Below the pieces are notes generated by a model, which searched no databases, was not told the DNA's origin, and saw only the letters and a list, made by a program, of their open reading frames with translations. 64,000 bases of DNA from Ramlibacter sp. Leaf400 (GTDB taxonomy: Bacteria; Pseudomonadota; Gammaproteobacteria; Burkholderiales; Burkholderiaceae_C): NCBI RefSeq assembly GCF_001424545.1, contig NZ_LMQL01000009.1, forward strand, positions 186,001 through 250,000. Reading direction: 5' to 3'. Numbering within the stretch: the stretch's first letter is position 1; every line of letters begins with the position of its first letter. Positions 17,925 to 25,445 of the stretch are shown here, piece by piece. The position numbers and the translations under genes were made by a program.

Positions 17925-19082
17925 ATGAGCACCGCCCCCACCACCCCCCGGGCCACGCCCTTCACGCCACGAGCGGACCAGAAAATCCTGGCGCGCATCG
18001 AACGCCGCGTGGCCGAGTTCGAATGGCCCAAGGTCCCCGCCGGCGCCGGCTGGGAGCTGGGGACCGACCCGGCGACGCTGCAGGCCGTCGTCGAGCACTG
18101 GATCAAGCGGTTCGACTGGCGCGCCGAGGAAGAGAAGCTGAACCGGCTTCCGAACTTCCTCGCGCGGGTTGGCGGGATCGACCTTCATTTCATCCACCTG
18201 CGCGCCGCCGCCAACCAGGATCGCCCGCCGATCCTGCTGCTGCATGGATGGCCGGGCAGCATCTTCGAGTACGTCGAGGTGGCCTCCCGGCTCTCCGAGG
18301 GCCCCCAGGCGCGGGATGTGGTCGTGGTGTCCCTCCCCGGTGTGGGCTGGTCCGGTGCTCCGGAGAAGCTGATGGGTCCGCGCGCCATGGCGGCGCTGAT
18401 GCACCAGCTCCTGACGGAGGTGCTCGGCTACCGCCGCTACTACGCCCACGGAGCCGACTGGGGCTCGATCATCTCGGCCTGGCTCGGCTTCGACCACCCG
18501 GACGCCTGCACCGGCGTGCACATGACGATGGCCAGTCCCCGCTTCATCGCCGGCGCGGCCACCGCCCCCGAGGAGCAGCAATGGCTGGCCGGTTTCCGCG
18601 AGCGCTTCGAGGACGACGGGGCGTATTTCCGGCTGCAGACCTCGAGGCCGCTGACCGCGGGCTACGCCCTGTCGGACAACCCGGTGGGCCTGCTCGCGTG
18701 GATGCTCGAGAAGTTCGCAGCCTGGGGCGACCCGGCGGCCGGTGACAAGCGCGATCTCTACCAGGCGCCGGAGAAAGCCGCGCTCGTGATCCGCAACGCC
18801 ATGCTGTACCTCGCCACCGGCAGCGTGGCGACCTCGATGTGGATCTACCGCGGCCTGGCGACGGAAGGCCCACCGGGCTATCCCGGCGGCAAGCGCGTCG
18901 AGGTTCCGGTGGCTTTCGCCGCCACCCGCGACCCCGTGTTCGTCCCCCCGCCACGCAGCCTGCTGGAGAAGGCGTACAACGTCACGCGCTGGACCGAATT
19001 GCCGGCGGGCGGGCACTTCCCGGGGTACGACGTGCCGCAGCTGCTGGCCGACGACATCGCGGCGTTCGCTGGCGGAACATGA
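17925..19082 (+). CDS. Epoxide hydrolase family protein (alpha/beta hydrolase with EHN domain)
   Basis: Hydrolase of 385 aa. The N-terminal epoxide-hydrolase domain (residues 10-110, FEWPKVPAGAGWELGTD, the meander typical of microsomal-type enzymes) precedes the alpha/beta core. The oxyanion motif HGWPGS and the nucleophile elbow HGADWGS (Asp) are clear, and the catalytic His lies in GGHFPGYD. The product would be a diol. The start is ATG at 17925; a GTG at 17919 overlapping the GST stop is an alternative in the same frame. It is co-transcribed with GST and glyoxalase. Confidence 0.86.
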   Translation: MSTAPTTPRATPFTPRADQKILARIERRVAEFEWPKVPAGAGWELGTDPATLQAVVEHWIKRFDWRAEEEKLNRLPNFLARVGGIDLHFIHLRAAANQDRPPILLLHGWPGSIFEYVEVASRLSEGPQARDVVVVSLPGVGWSGAPEKLMGPRAMAALMHQLLTEVLGYRRYYAHGADWGSIISAWLGFDHPDACTGVHMTMASPRFIAGAATAPEEQQWLAGFRERFEDDGAYFRLQTSRPLTAGYALSDNPVGLLAWMLEKFAAWGDPAAGDKRDLYQAPEKAALVIRNAMLYLATGSVATSMWIYRGLATEGPPGYPGGKRVEVPVAFAATRDPVFVPPPRSLLEKAYNVTRWTELPAGGHFPGYDVPQLLADDIAAFAGGT

Positions 19083-19714
19083 ACGATCTCGACGATCGCC
19101 AGCCTGTAAAGTACCTCCCAGTCCACGAGATCGACAGGGAGATGCAGATGCCACGGCCGGCGGCGAAACGCCCGGAAACCTCGCGCAGGAAGAACGAGAA
19201 GCGCGAGGTTCTCAATCTCTCCCACTACGTCACCTACTTCTTCACGGTCCTCGCCAACAAGCTTTCGACGGGCGCCTCCCGCCTTTACCTGAAGCGCTTC
19301 GGCATCGGGATCATCGAGTGGCGGATCATGGCGATGCTGGCGATCGAGCCGGGCATCCCGCCGGCCCGCATCACCCAGGTCATCGGCCTGGACAAGGGCG
19401 CCGTCAGCCGCGAGTCGCGCCGGCTCGAGGAGCGGGGCTACCTGGTGCTCGAGGACGTCGACGACAACCCGCGCCGCAAGAGGCTTTCGCTGACGCCCCT
19501 GGGCTACGAGCTGCACGACCAGATCATCCAGGTCGCGCTGGAGCGCGAACGCAGGCTGCTGTCGGACCTGTCAGAGGACGAGGTCGAAGTGCTGGTGGAC
19601 CTGCTGGCCCGCACGACGGCCAAGATCCCCTACGTCAATGAGTACGACCCGGGTTCGACCGCCGCGGTGAAGACCTCCCCGGCCCGGCAGCGGAAGAACA
19701 CGGCCCTTCGCTAG
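19079..19714 (+). CDS. MarR family transcriptional regulator
   Basis: Winged-helix regulator of 211 aa, longer than usual because of about 45 charged N-terminal residues and a basic tail. The core shows WRIMAMLAIEPGIPPARITQ, recognition helix DKGAVSRESRRLEERGYL, and the wing DNPRRKRLSLTPLG. The ATG at 19079 overlaps the hydrolase stop (ATGA); an in-frame ATG at 19142 with AGGGAG in front is a good alternative. It is the only regulator embedded in the 13.6-25.3 kb catabolic block and therefore the likely controller of the palindromes at 13453-13498. Effectors of MarR proteins are often aromatic acids or CoA thioesters. Confidence 0.88.
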   Translation: MNDLDDRQPVKYLPVHEIDREMQMPRPAAKRPETSRRKNEKREVLNLSHYVTYFFTVLANKLSTGASRLYLKRFGIGIIEWRIMAMLAIEPGIPPARITQVIGLDKGAVSRESRRLEERGYLVLEDVDDNPRRKRLSLTPLGYELHDQIIQVALERERRLLSDLSEDEVEVLVDLLARTTAKIPYVNEYDPGSTAAVKTSPARQRKNTALR

Positions 19715-19731
19715 CGCGCCTTCGGCGCGCT
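19713..19731. terminator. Strong hairpin after the MarR gene
   Basis: AGCGCGCC-TTC-GGCGCGCT is a perfect 8-base stem overlapping the stop codon of the MarR gene. No T-run follows, so it may attenuate or mark the end of the transcript rather than being a classical terminator. The next gene begins 28 bases later. Confidence 0.4.
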
Positions 19732-19759
19732 CCCCGCTCTCATCCCACAAGGAGTGCGC

Positions 19760-20947
19760 ATGAAGATCATCGTCGCAGGCGCCGGCATCGGCGGCCTCGC
19801 TGCTGCCCTGGCCCTGCTCCGAAGGGGCATCGACGTCGTCGTGCTCGAGCAGGCCTCGGCGCTGCGCGAGGTGGGCGCCGGCCTGCAGCTCAGCGCCAAC
19901 GCCACGCGGATCCTGTTCCGCCTGGGGCTCGAGGACGCGATCATGGCGAAGGCCTCCGAGCCGAAGGGCAAGCAGGTCCGGCTCTGGAGCACGGGCCAGC
20001 GCTGGAAGCTGTTCGACCTGGCCGCCGCGTCTCGCCAGCGCTGGGGCGCCCCCTACATCACGATGCACCGAGCCGATCTCCATGCCGTGCTCGCGGCGGC
20101 CGTGCAGGCGGCCGACCCCCAGGCCATCCGGCTCGGAGCCCGTGTGCAGGAGGTGCAGCAGGACGACAACGGGGTGCGCGTGCGGACGGGATCGGGCGAA
20201 GTGTTCGAAGGCAGTGCGCTCATCGGGAGCGACGGGGTGCACTCCCTCGTGCGGCGCCAGCACTTCGGCGCGGACCAGCCCGCCTACTCCGGCATCCTCG
20301 CCTGGCGCGGCGTCATCGAGGCACGGCAACTTCCCCCCGGCCTGCGCGAACCCTACGGCTGCAACTGGGTGGGACCCGGGGCCCACGTCGTCCACTATCC
20401 GCTGCGCAACGACACGCTGATCAACTTCGTCGGTTGCGTGGAGAGCAAGGCTTGGGAAGTGGAGTCCTGGTCCGCCCGGGGCAGCCGTGACGAATGCCTG
20501 CGGGACTTCACGGGATGGCATGAAGACGTGCAGACCCTCATCCGCGCGATCGAGACCCCCTTCAAATGGGCGCTCATGGTCCGGGAGCCCATGCGGTCCT
20601 GGACCCGTGGACGCATCGCGCTGCTCGGGGACGCATGCCATCCCACGCTGCCCTTCCTGGCGCAGGGCGCGGCGATGGCCATCGAAGACGGCTACGTGCT
20701 GGCGCAGTGCCTTGGCCGGACGGGCGAGGACGTTGGCGCTCTCCTGGCCCGCTATGAAACCGCCCGCATCGAGCGGACGACGCGGATGGTGCGAGGCTCC
20801 AACGAGAACGCCAAGCGGTTCCACAACCGCGAGTTGGCGAACGCGCAGGGCGCGCAGGCGTACGTGGACCGCGAGTGGAGCGAGGACAAGGTGATGGAGC
20901 GCTACGACTGGCTGTTCCGCTACGACCCGGAGCAGGCGCTCGCATGA
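19760..20947 (+). CDS. FAD-dependent monooxygenase (salicylate/3-hydroxybenzoate hydroxylase type)
   Basis: Group A flavoprotein monooxygenase of 395 aa. The FAD-binding [13 protein letters not shown] lies at the N-terminus, the DG motif reads [12 protein letters not shown], and the GD motif is [17 protein letters not shown]. These enzymes hydroxylate an activated aromatic acid with NAD(P)H and O2. The start is ATG at 19760, preceded by AAGGAG at 19750-19755; an upstream GTG in frame at 19754 overlaps that site. It is followed by an enol-lactonase-like hydrolase, as often seen in aromatic degradation. The substrate is not settled. Confidence 0.87.
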   Translation: MKIIVAGAGIGGLAAALALLRRGIDVVVLEQASALREVGAGLQLSANATRILFRLGLEDAIMAKASEPKGKQVRLWSTGQRWKLFDLAAASRQRWGAPYITMHRADLHAVLAAAVQAADPQAIRLGARVQEVQQDDNGVRVRTGSGEVFEGSALIGSDGVHSLVRRQHFGADQPAYSGILAWRGVIEARQLPPGLREPYGCNWVGPGAHVVHYPLRNDTLINFVGCVESKAWEVESWSARGSRDECLRDFTGWHEDVQTLIRAIETPFKWALMVREPMRSWTRGRIALLGDACHPTLPFLAQGAAMAIEDGYVLAQCLGRTGEDVGALLARYETARIERTTRMVRGSNENAKRFHNRELANAQGAQAYVDREWSEDKVMERYDWLFRYDPEQALA

Positions 20948-21007
20948 GCTGCCGGCCTGACCTCCGCCCCCGCCGGACACGCCCCTGACCCTCCGCCGCT
21001 TGTTGCC

Positions 21008-21805
21008 ATGCCCCTCATGAAACTCACCACGGGGCGGATCTACTTCCGCCTCGAGGGCGAGCCCGGCCTTCCGGTGCTCGCCCTGCTCCACCCGATCGGC
21101 GCCGACCACAGCCTCTGGGACCAGGTCGTGCCGCTGCTGCTGCCCACCCACCAGGTCCTGCGTCCCGACCTGCGCGGTCACGGCGGCAGCGACACGGAGC
21201 CCGGCGACCGCTCGCTGGACCAGTTCGTCGGCGATGTCATCGACCTGTGCGGGGCTCTCGGCATCTCCTCGCTGCACCTGTGCGGGATCTCCCTGGGCGG
21301 TTTCGTGGCGGCTTCGGTGGCCAAGCGCCGGCCGGAGCTCGTCCGCTCTCTCACGCTGTGCAGCACGGCCGTGAAGCTGCTGCCTCCGCCGGGCGGCTGG
21401 GACGGCCGCGCGGCTGCGGTGCGCGCCCAGGGCATGGCGTTCCTGGCCGACGGCATGGTCCAGCGGATGGTCAGCCCCGGGCACCGGCAAGAAGCGGCCG
21501 TGGGCACGCTGCGCACGGTGTTCGTCCGGACGGACCCGGAAGGCTACGCGGGCGCATGTGCCGTGCTGGGCGAGGCCGACCTCTCGCAGATTGCGCCAGG
21601 GGTGGCGGCTGCGACCCTGATCGTGACGGGTGAGCAGGACGCACTCGTTCCCGCCGACGCCGGCAAGGCATTGCTCTCGCATCTTGCCCAAGCCGAGCAT
21701 GTGAGCCTGCCCTGCGGACATTTCCCCCCCATCGAAGTTCCCGCTGCCTTCGCCCGGGAGCTCCTGCGCTGGACCGGCCAGCGCACGGGCGTCGGCGACT
21801 GCTAG
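21008..21805 (+). CDS. Alpha/beta hydrolase, 3-oxoadipate enol-lactonase-like
   Basis: Hydrolase of 265 aa resembling PcaD. Motifs: HPIGADHSLWDQ after the first strand, DLRGHGGS, the nucleophile elbow GISLGG with the catalytic Ser, an acid near GEQDALVP and the catalytic His in CGHFPPIE. PcaD opens the enol-lactone of the beta-ketoadipate pathway. No ring-cleavage or cycloisomerase genes are next to it, so it may act on a related lactone or ester. It lies 60 bases after the flavin monooxygenase on the same strand. Confidence 0.78.
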   Translation: MPLMKLTTGRIYFRLEGEPGLPVLALLHPIGADHSLWDQVVPLLLPTHQVLRPDLRGHGGSDTEPGDRSLDQFVGDVIDLCGALGISSLHLCGISLGGFVAASVAKRRPELVRSLTLCSTAVKLLPPPGGWDGRAAAVRAQGMAFLADGMVQRMVSPGHRQEAAVGTLRTVFVRTDPEGYAGACAVLGEADLSQIAPGVAAATLIVTGEQDALVPADAGKALLSHLAQAEHVSLPCGHFPPIEVPAAFARELLRWTGQRTGVGDC

Positions 21806-21843
21806 AGTCCAACGTACAGACAGCACCCAAGGAGGGGCGCGAA

Positions 21844-22296
21844 ATGGCCGAAGACTCACGAGGCAACCGCTCCGGCACGGGGGCCGCCAGCATCCTTCCC
21901 CACATCGCGGCGGAAGCGGCCGATCCGAAGAAGTGGCGGGCGACGCAGACCGTCCTGGTCGTGGACGACATGGACGGGCAGCGGTATGCGATGGCCCGCA
22001 GGCTCAAGGAGGATGGCTTCAAGACCATCGAAGCCGCCTGTGGACGCGACGCCATCGCGATGGCTGCGGCCGCGACAGCCGTGGTGCTGGACGTCAACCT
22101 GCCCGACATCAATGGCGTCGAGGTCTGCCGCGCGCTGAAAGCTGCGCGGCCCTCCCTGCCGGTGGTCCTGGTCTCGGCGGTGTACGACGGCGAGCTGCAC
22201 CGGATAGCGGCAGCCACGGCAGGCGCGGACGCCTACCTTGCACCGCCGCCCACTTCGCCCAGCCTCACCGCAACGATCGACCGCCTTCTTCAATGA
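21844..22296 (+). CDS. Stand-alone response-regulator receiver protein
   Basis: Protein of 150 aa with one receiver domain (residues about 36-150) and no output domain. The acidic pair VVDDMD, the phospho-acceptor Asp in VVLDVNLPDINGVEV and the Ser of VLVSA are present. The conserved Lys is missing: the usual YLxKP reads YLAPPP. Such receivers occur among Burkholderiales and may signal differently. No kinase is adjacent; the neighbours are catabolic. An N-terminal 35-residue tail has no recognised motif. Confidence 0.8.
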   Translation: MAEDSRGNRSGTGAASILPHIAAEAADPKKWRATQTVLVVDDMDGQRYAMARRLKEDGFKTIEAACGRDAIAMAAAATAVVLDVNLPDINGVEVCRALKAARPSLPVVLVSAVYDGELHRIAAATAGADAYLAPPPTSPSLTATIDRLLQ

Positions 22297-22351
22297 AGGC
22301 CAGGGTCCTGTCAAAACGATGGCTTCCATCCAACCGTCCCACGGAGACTTC

Positions 22352-23326
22352 ATGCTGACCCGCCGTTGCATCACCCTGGCCGCCATCGCCCTGGCGGCCA
22401 CCCTGCCACTGGGCGCAGCGGCCCAGGCCTTCCCGCCGACGCGGCCCATCTCCCTGCTGGTCGGCTTCGCGCCCGGGGGCGCGGCCGATGCTGCCGCGCG
22501 CCTGATCGCGAAGAAGCTCTCCGAGAACATCGGCCAGAGCGTGGTGGTCGAGAACAAGGGCGGTGCAGGGGGCAACATCGCGCACCAGCAGGCCGCGGCC
22601 GGCCCCGCCGACGGGACGCTGCTGCTGCTCGGCTCCGTGGGGCCGCTCACGATCGCGCCGCACATGGGCAAGCTGCCGTACGACCCGTTCAAGGATCTCG
22701 CCCCCGTGTCCGGCGCGGTGTTCTTCCCCAACCTGCTGGTCGTGCACCCCTCGTCGGGCATCAGGAACATGCAGGACTTCGTGGCGGCGGCGAAGAAGGC
22801 TCCCAACAGCGTCTCGTACGCCTCCACCGGCCGGGGCTCCGCGTCCCACCTGGCGGGCGAGCTGTTCGCCGCGCGCACCGGCACCGAGATGCTGCACGTG
22901 CCCTACAAGGGCGGCGCACCGGCGATGAACGACCTGCTCGCCGGCCGCTTCACGGGCTACTTCTCGGCGCCCCCGACCTCGCTTCCGCAAGTGGAAGCGG
23001 GCAAGCTGGTCCCGCTGGCGACCACGGGGCCCACCCGGCCGGCCTACATGCCCAACATCCCCACCGTGGCGGAATCCGGCCTGCCGGGTTTCGAGGCCCT
23101 GAACTGGTACGCGTTCGTGGCGTCCTCCAAGGTCCCCGCGCCGATCCTGGACCGCTACAACACCGAGATCGTCAAGGTCCTGAACGACCCCGGGGTGCGG
23201 GACGCACTGACGAAGCTCGGCCTCACGCCCCACCCCACCACGCGCCCCGAACTGCTGGACTTCATGCAGAAGGAATCCACCAAGTGGGCGCAGATCATCC
23301 GGGACCGGAAGATCACGGCCGAATAA
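22352..23326 (+). CDS. Bug family (TctC-like) tripartite tricarboxylate transporter substrate-binding protein
   Basis: Periplasmic receptor of 324 aa with a signal peptide (residues 1-25, ending GAAAQA). Bug landmarks: RPISLLVGFAPGGAADAAAR, VVVENKGGAGGNIA, and HVPYKGGAPAMNDLLAG. Bug proteins bind carboxylates, amino acids or amides and feed TctAB or act as sensors. No TctA or TctB gene lies in this window. The start at 22352 gives a normal signal peptide; the preceding bases carry CGGAGA. It is followed by a VOC protein gene. Confidence 0.92.
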   Translation: MLTRRCITLAAIALAATLPLGAAAQAFPPTRPISLLVGFAPGGAADAAARLIAKKLSENIGQSVVVENKGGAGGNIAHQQAAAGPADGTLLLLGSVGPLTIAPHMGKLPYDPFKDLAPVSGAVFFPNLLVVHPSSGIRNMQDFVAAAKKAPNSVSYASTGRGSASHLAGELFAARTGTEMLHVPYKGGAPAMNDLLAGRFTGYFSAPPTSLPQVEAGKLVPLATTGPTRPAYMPNIPTVAESGLPGFEALNWYAFVASSKVPAPILDRYNTEIVKVLNDPGVRDALTKLGLTPHPTTRPELLDFMQKESTKWAQIIRDRKITAE

Positions 23327-23349
23327 GCAAAGGACCCGGGAGAGCGGCC

Positions 23350-23763
23350 ATGGCGCAATCGACTCCAGGCCCCGCGGATGGCGGGAGCGACCGCGGCAGG
23401 CGTGCGGCAAACATCACGTCGATCAGTGCCGTGACGCTGGCGACCCACGACATGGCGCGGGCGGTTCGGTTCTACGCCGCGCTGGGCTTCGCGTTGCGCT
23501 ACGGCGGGGCCTCCGCGGCCTTCAGCAGCTTCAGTGCCGGCAACGGCTGCCTCAACCTCACGACCGAGGGCAGCGAGCGCAGCTGGTCCTGGTGGGGCCG
23601 GATCGTCTTCCATGTCGCGGATGTCGACCTGCTCCACGCCCAGGCCCTGGCCGCCGGCCTGCAGCCCCAGGCACCGCCGCACGACGCCACGTGGGGCGAG
23701 CGCTACTTCCACATCACCGATCCCGACGGGCACGAACTGAGCTTCGCGACGCCCATCCCGTAG
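23350..23763 (+). CDS. VOC superfamily (glyoxalase/dioxygenase fold) protein
   Basis: Protein of 137 aa with one vicinal-oxygen-chelate domain: SAVTLATHDMARAVRFYAALGF at the start and ERYFHITDPDGHELSFA at the end, which contains the usual His and Glu metal positions. The first strand carries a Thr/His variant. It could be a glyoxalase-like lyase, a small dioxygenase or a binding protein; the sequence does not decide. It begins 24 bases after the Bug receptor stop, in the same operon. Confidence 0.75.
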   Translation: MAQSTPGPADGGSDRGRRAANITSISAVTLATHDMARAVRFYAALGFALRYGGASAAFSSFSAGNGCLNLTTEGSERSWSWWGRIVFHVADVDLLHAQALAAGLQPQAPPHDATWGERYFHITDPDGHELSFATPIP

Positions 23764-23876
23764 CGGCAGCCGAGCTACACGGCCGATACACAGACAGCCT
23801 CCGCCGACACGGCACGATTACATCGTTCCGGCAGAGTCTCCCTGAGCTTGACGCTCCATCGATGAAGGAGAACACC

Positions 23877-25268
23877 ATGTCGGACCAGATCGTCTCCACC
23901 TTGCAGCAAGGCTTGCGCGGGCGTGTCATGGGGCCGGACGACGCCGACTACGACGCCGTGCGGGCCCTCTACAACGGCATGATCGACAAGAAGCCGCGCG
24001 TGATCGCCCGCTGCGTCGATGCGGCGGACGTCATCGCCGCGGTCAACCACGGCCGCGACCAGGGCCTGCTGATCGCGATCCGCGGGGGCGGACACAACGG
24101 GCCGGGCCTGGGCAGCTGCGATGGCGGCCTGATGATCGACCTGTCCTTGATGAAGAGCGTGCGGGTGGACCCCCAGGCCAGGACGGTGCGGGTGGACCCC
24201 GGTTGCACGTCGGGTGACGTGGACCACGCAACCCACGCTTTCGGCCTCGCCGTGCCGTTCGGCATCGTCTCGACCACCGGCGTGGCCGGGCTGGCGCTCG
24301 GCGGCGGCACCGGCTACCTCACGCGCCAGCATGGGCTGACCAGCGACAACCTGCTCGAAGTGGACATGGTGCTGGCCGACGGCAGGTTCGTGACGGCCAG
24401 CGAGCGCGAGCATCCCGACCTGTTCTGGGCCGTGCGGGGCGGCGGCGGCAACTTCGGCGTCGTGACCAGCTTCCTGTTCAAGGCACATCCGGTCCGCATG
24501 GTCTATGCGGGGCCGGTCTTCTGGGAGGCCACGCACGCGAAGGAAGTGATGAGCGCCTACCGCGACTTCCTGCCCACCGCGCCGGAAGAGCTGGGCGTGT
24601 TCGTCGGGCTCAAGACGGTTCCGCCCATGGACCCGTTCCCCAAGGACTACTGGGGACGCCGCGCCTGCGCCGTCATCGGCAGCTACAACGGCAGCGCGGC
24701 CGAAGGCGAGAAGATCATGGCCCGGCTGCTGAAGGGGCTGCCGCCGCCCATCTTCAACTGGATGAGCGAGATGCCCTTCCCGGCGATCAACTCGCTGTTC
24801 GATCCCTTCTTCCCGAAGGGCCTCCAGTGGTACTGGAAGGGTGACTTCGTCAAGACCTTGTCCGGCTCGGCCATCGACACGCACATCGCGCAGGCCGCCG
24901 CCGCGCCCAGCGACCTGTGCCTGATGCACCTGTACCCGATCGAGGGAGCGGTCAAGCGCGTCGCCAAGGACGCCACGGCGTGGAGCACCCGCGACGCGAC
25001 CTGGTCGATGGTGATCGCGGGGATCGATCCGGACCCGAAGAAGGCGCAGGCGCTGAAAGACTGGGGACGCGCCTACTGGAAGGCCGTCCACCCGTTCAAC
25101 CTCGAGGGGGCCTACGTCAACTTCATGATGGACGACGAGGCGGACGGCCGCGTGCAGGCCACCTACGGCGACAACTACGCGCGGCTGGCGTCCCTCAAGG
25201 CGAAGTACGACCCGAAGAACCTTTTCCGGGTGAACCAGAACATCAGGCCGGGCCAGCCCGGGTCGTAG
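23877..25268 (+). CDS. FAD-linked oxidase, berberine-bridge-enzyme type
   Basis: Oxidoreductase of 463 aa of the PCMH/VAO superfamily with a C-terminal BBE domain. The FAD pyrophosphate loop is IRGGGHNGPGLGSCDGG (His is a likely covalent FAD site, as in 6-hydroxy-D-nicotine oxidase), followed by GGGTGYLTRQHGLTSDN. The BBE motif at the end is YGDNYARLASLKAKYDPKNLF. Such enzymes oxidise alcohols, amines or sugars with O2. The ATG at 23877 has AAGGAG at 23865-23870; an ATG at 23862 lies before this site and is less likely. It closes the catabolic block. Confidence 0.88.
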   Translation: MSDQIVSTLQQGLRGRVMGPDDADYDAVRALYNGMIDKKPRVIARCVDAADVIAAVNHGRDQGLLIAIRGGGHNGPGLGSCDGGLMIDLSLMKSVRVDPQARTVRVDPGCTSGDVDHATHAFGLAVPFGIVSTTGVAGLALGGGTGYLTRQHGLTSDNLLEVDMVLADGRFVTASEREHPDLFWAVRGGGGNFGVVTSFLFKAHPVRMVYAGPVFWEATHAKEVMSAYRDFLPTAPEELGVFVGLKTVPPMDPFPKDYWGRRACAVIGSYNGSAAEGEKIMARLLKGLPPPIFNWMSEMPFPAINSLFDPFFPKGLQWYWKGDFVKTLSGSAIDTHIAQAAAAPSDLCLMHLYPIEGAVKRVAKDATAWSTRDATWSMVIAGIDPDPKKAQALKDWGRAYWKAVHPFNLEGAYVNFMMDDEADGRVQATYGDNYARLASLKAKYDPKNLFRVNQNIRPGQPGS

Positions 25269-25312
25269 TCGCCCAGGAGACGCAGGCCGCGCCTCCAGCC
25301 TTGCTCCGGCTC

Positions 25313-25336
25313 GGGACCGCCCGGTCCCGGACCGGG
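25313..25336. other. Overlapping GC hairpins downstream of the FAD oxidase
   Basis: GGGACCG-CC-CGGTCCC (25313-25328) overlaps a second dyad CCCGGTC/GACCGGG. This is the most structured part of the 177-base gap before the pseudokinase. There is no T-run; it may end the upstream transcript, but this is weak. Confidence 0.3.
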
Positions 25337-25445
25337 CTCGACCCCGACATGGCGATGCGAACCGTTGCCGTGGCCCGGAACCCATTGGCTGAACGCTAGC
25401 CGCAGGGCGACATGCATGTAGGCACCTGTCCTACTCGGCGTTGCG

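Noticed and set aside
19571..21859. A 762-codon minus-strand frame over the flavin monooxygenase and hydrolase genes
   Set aside because: The plus strand encodes complete FAD-binding and alpha/beta-hydrolase motifs here; the minus frame shows no domain.
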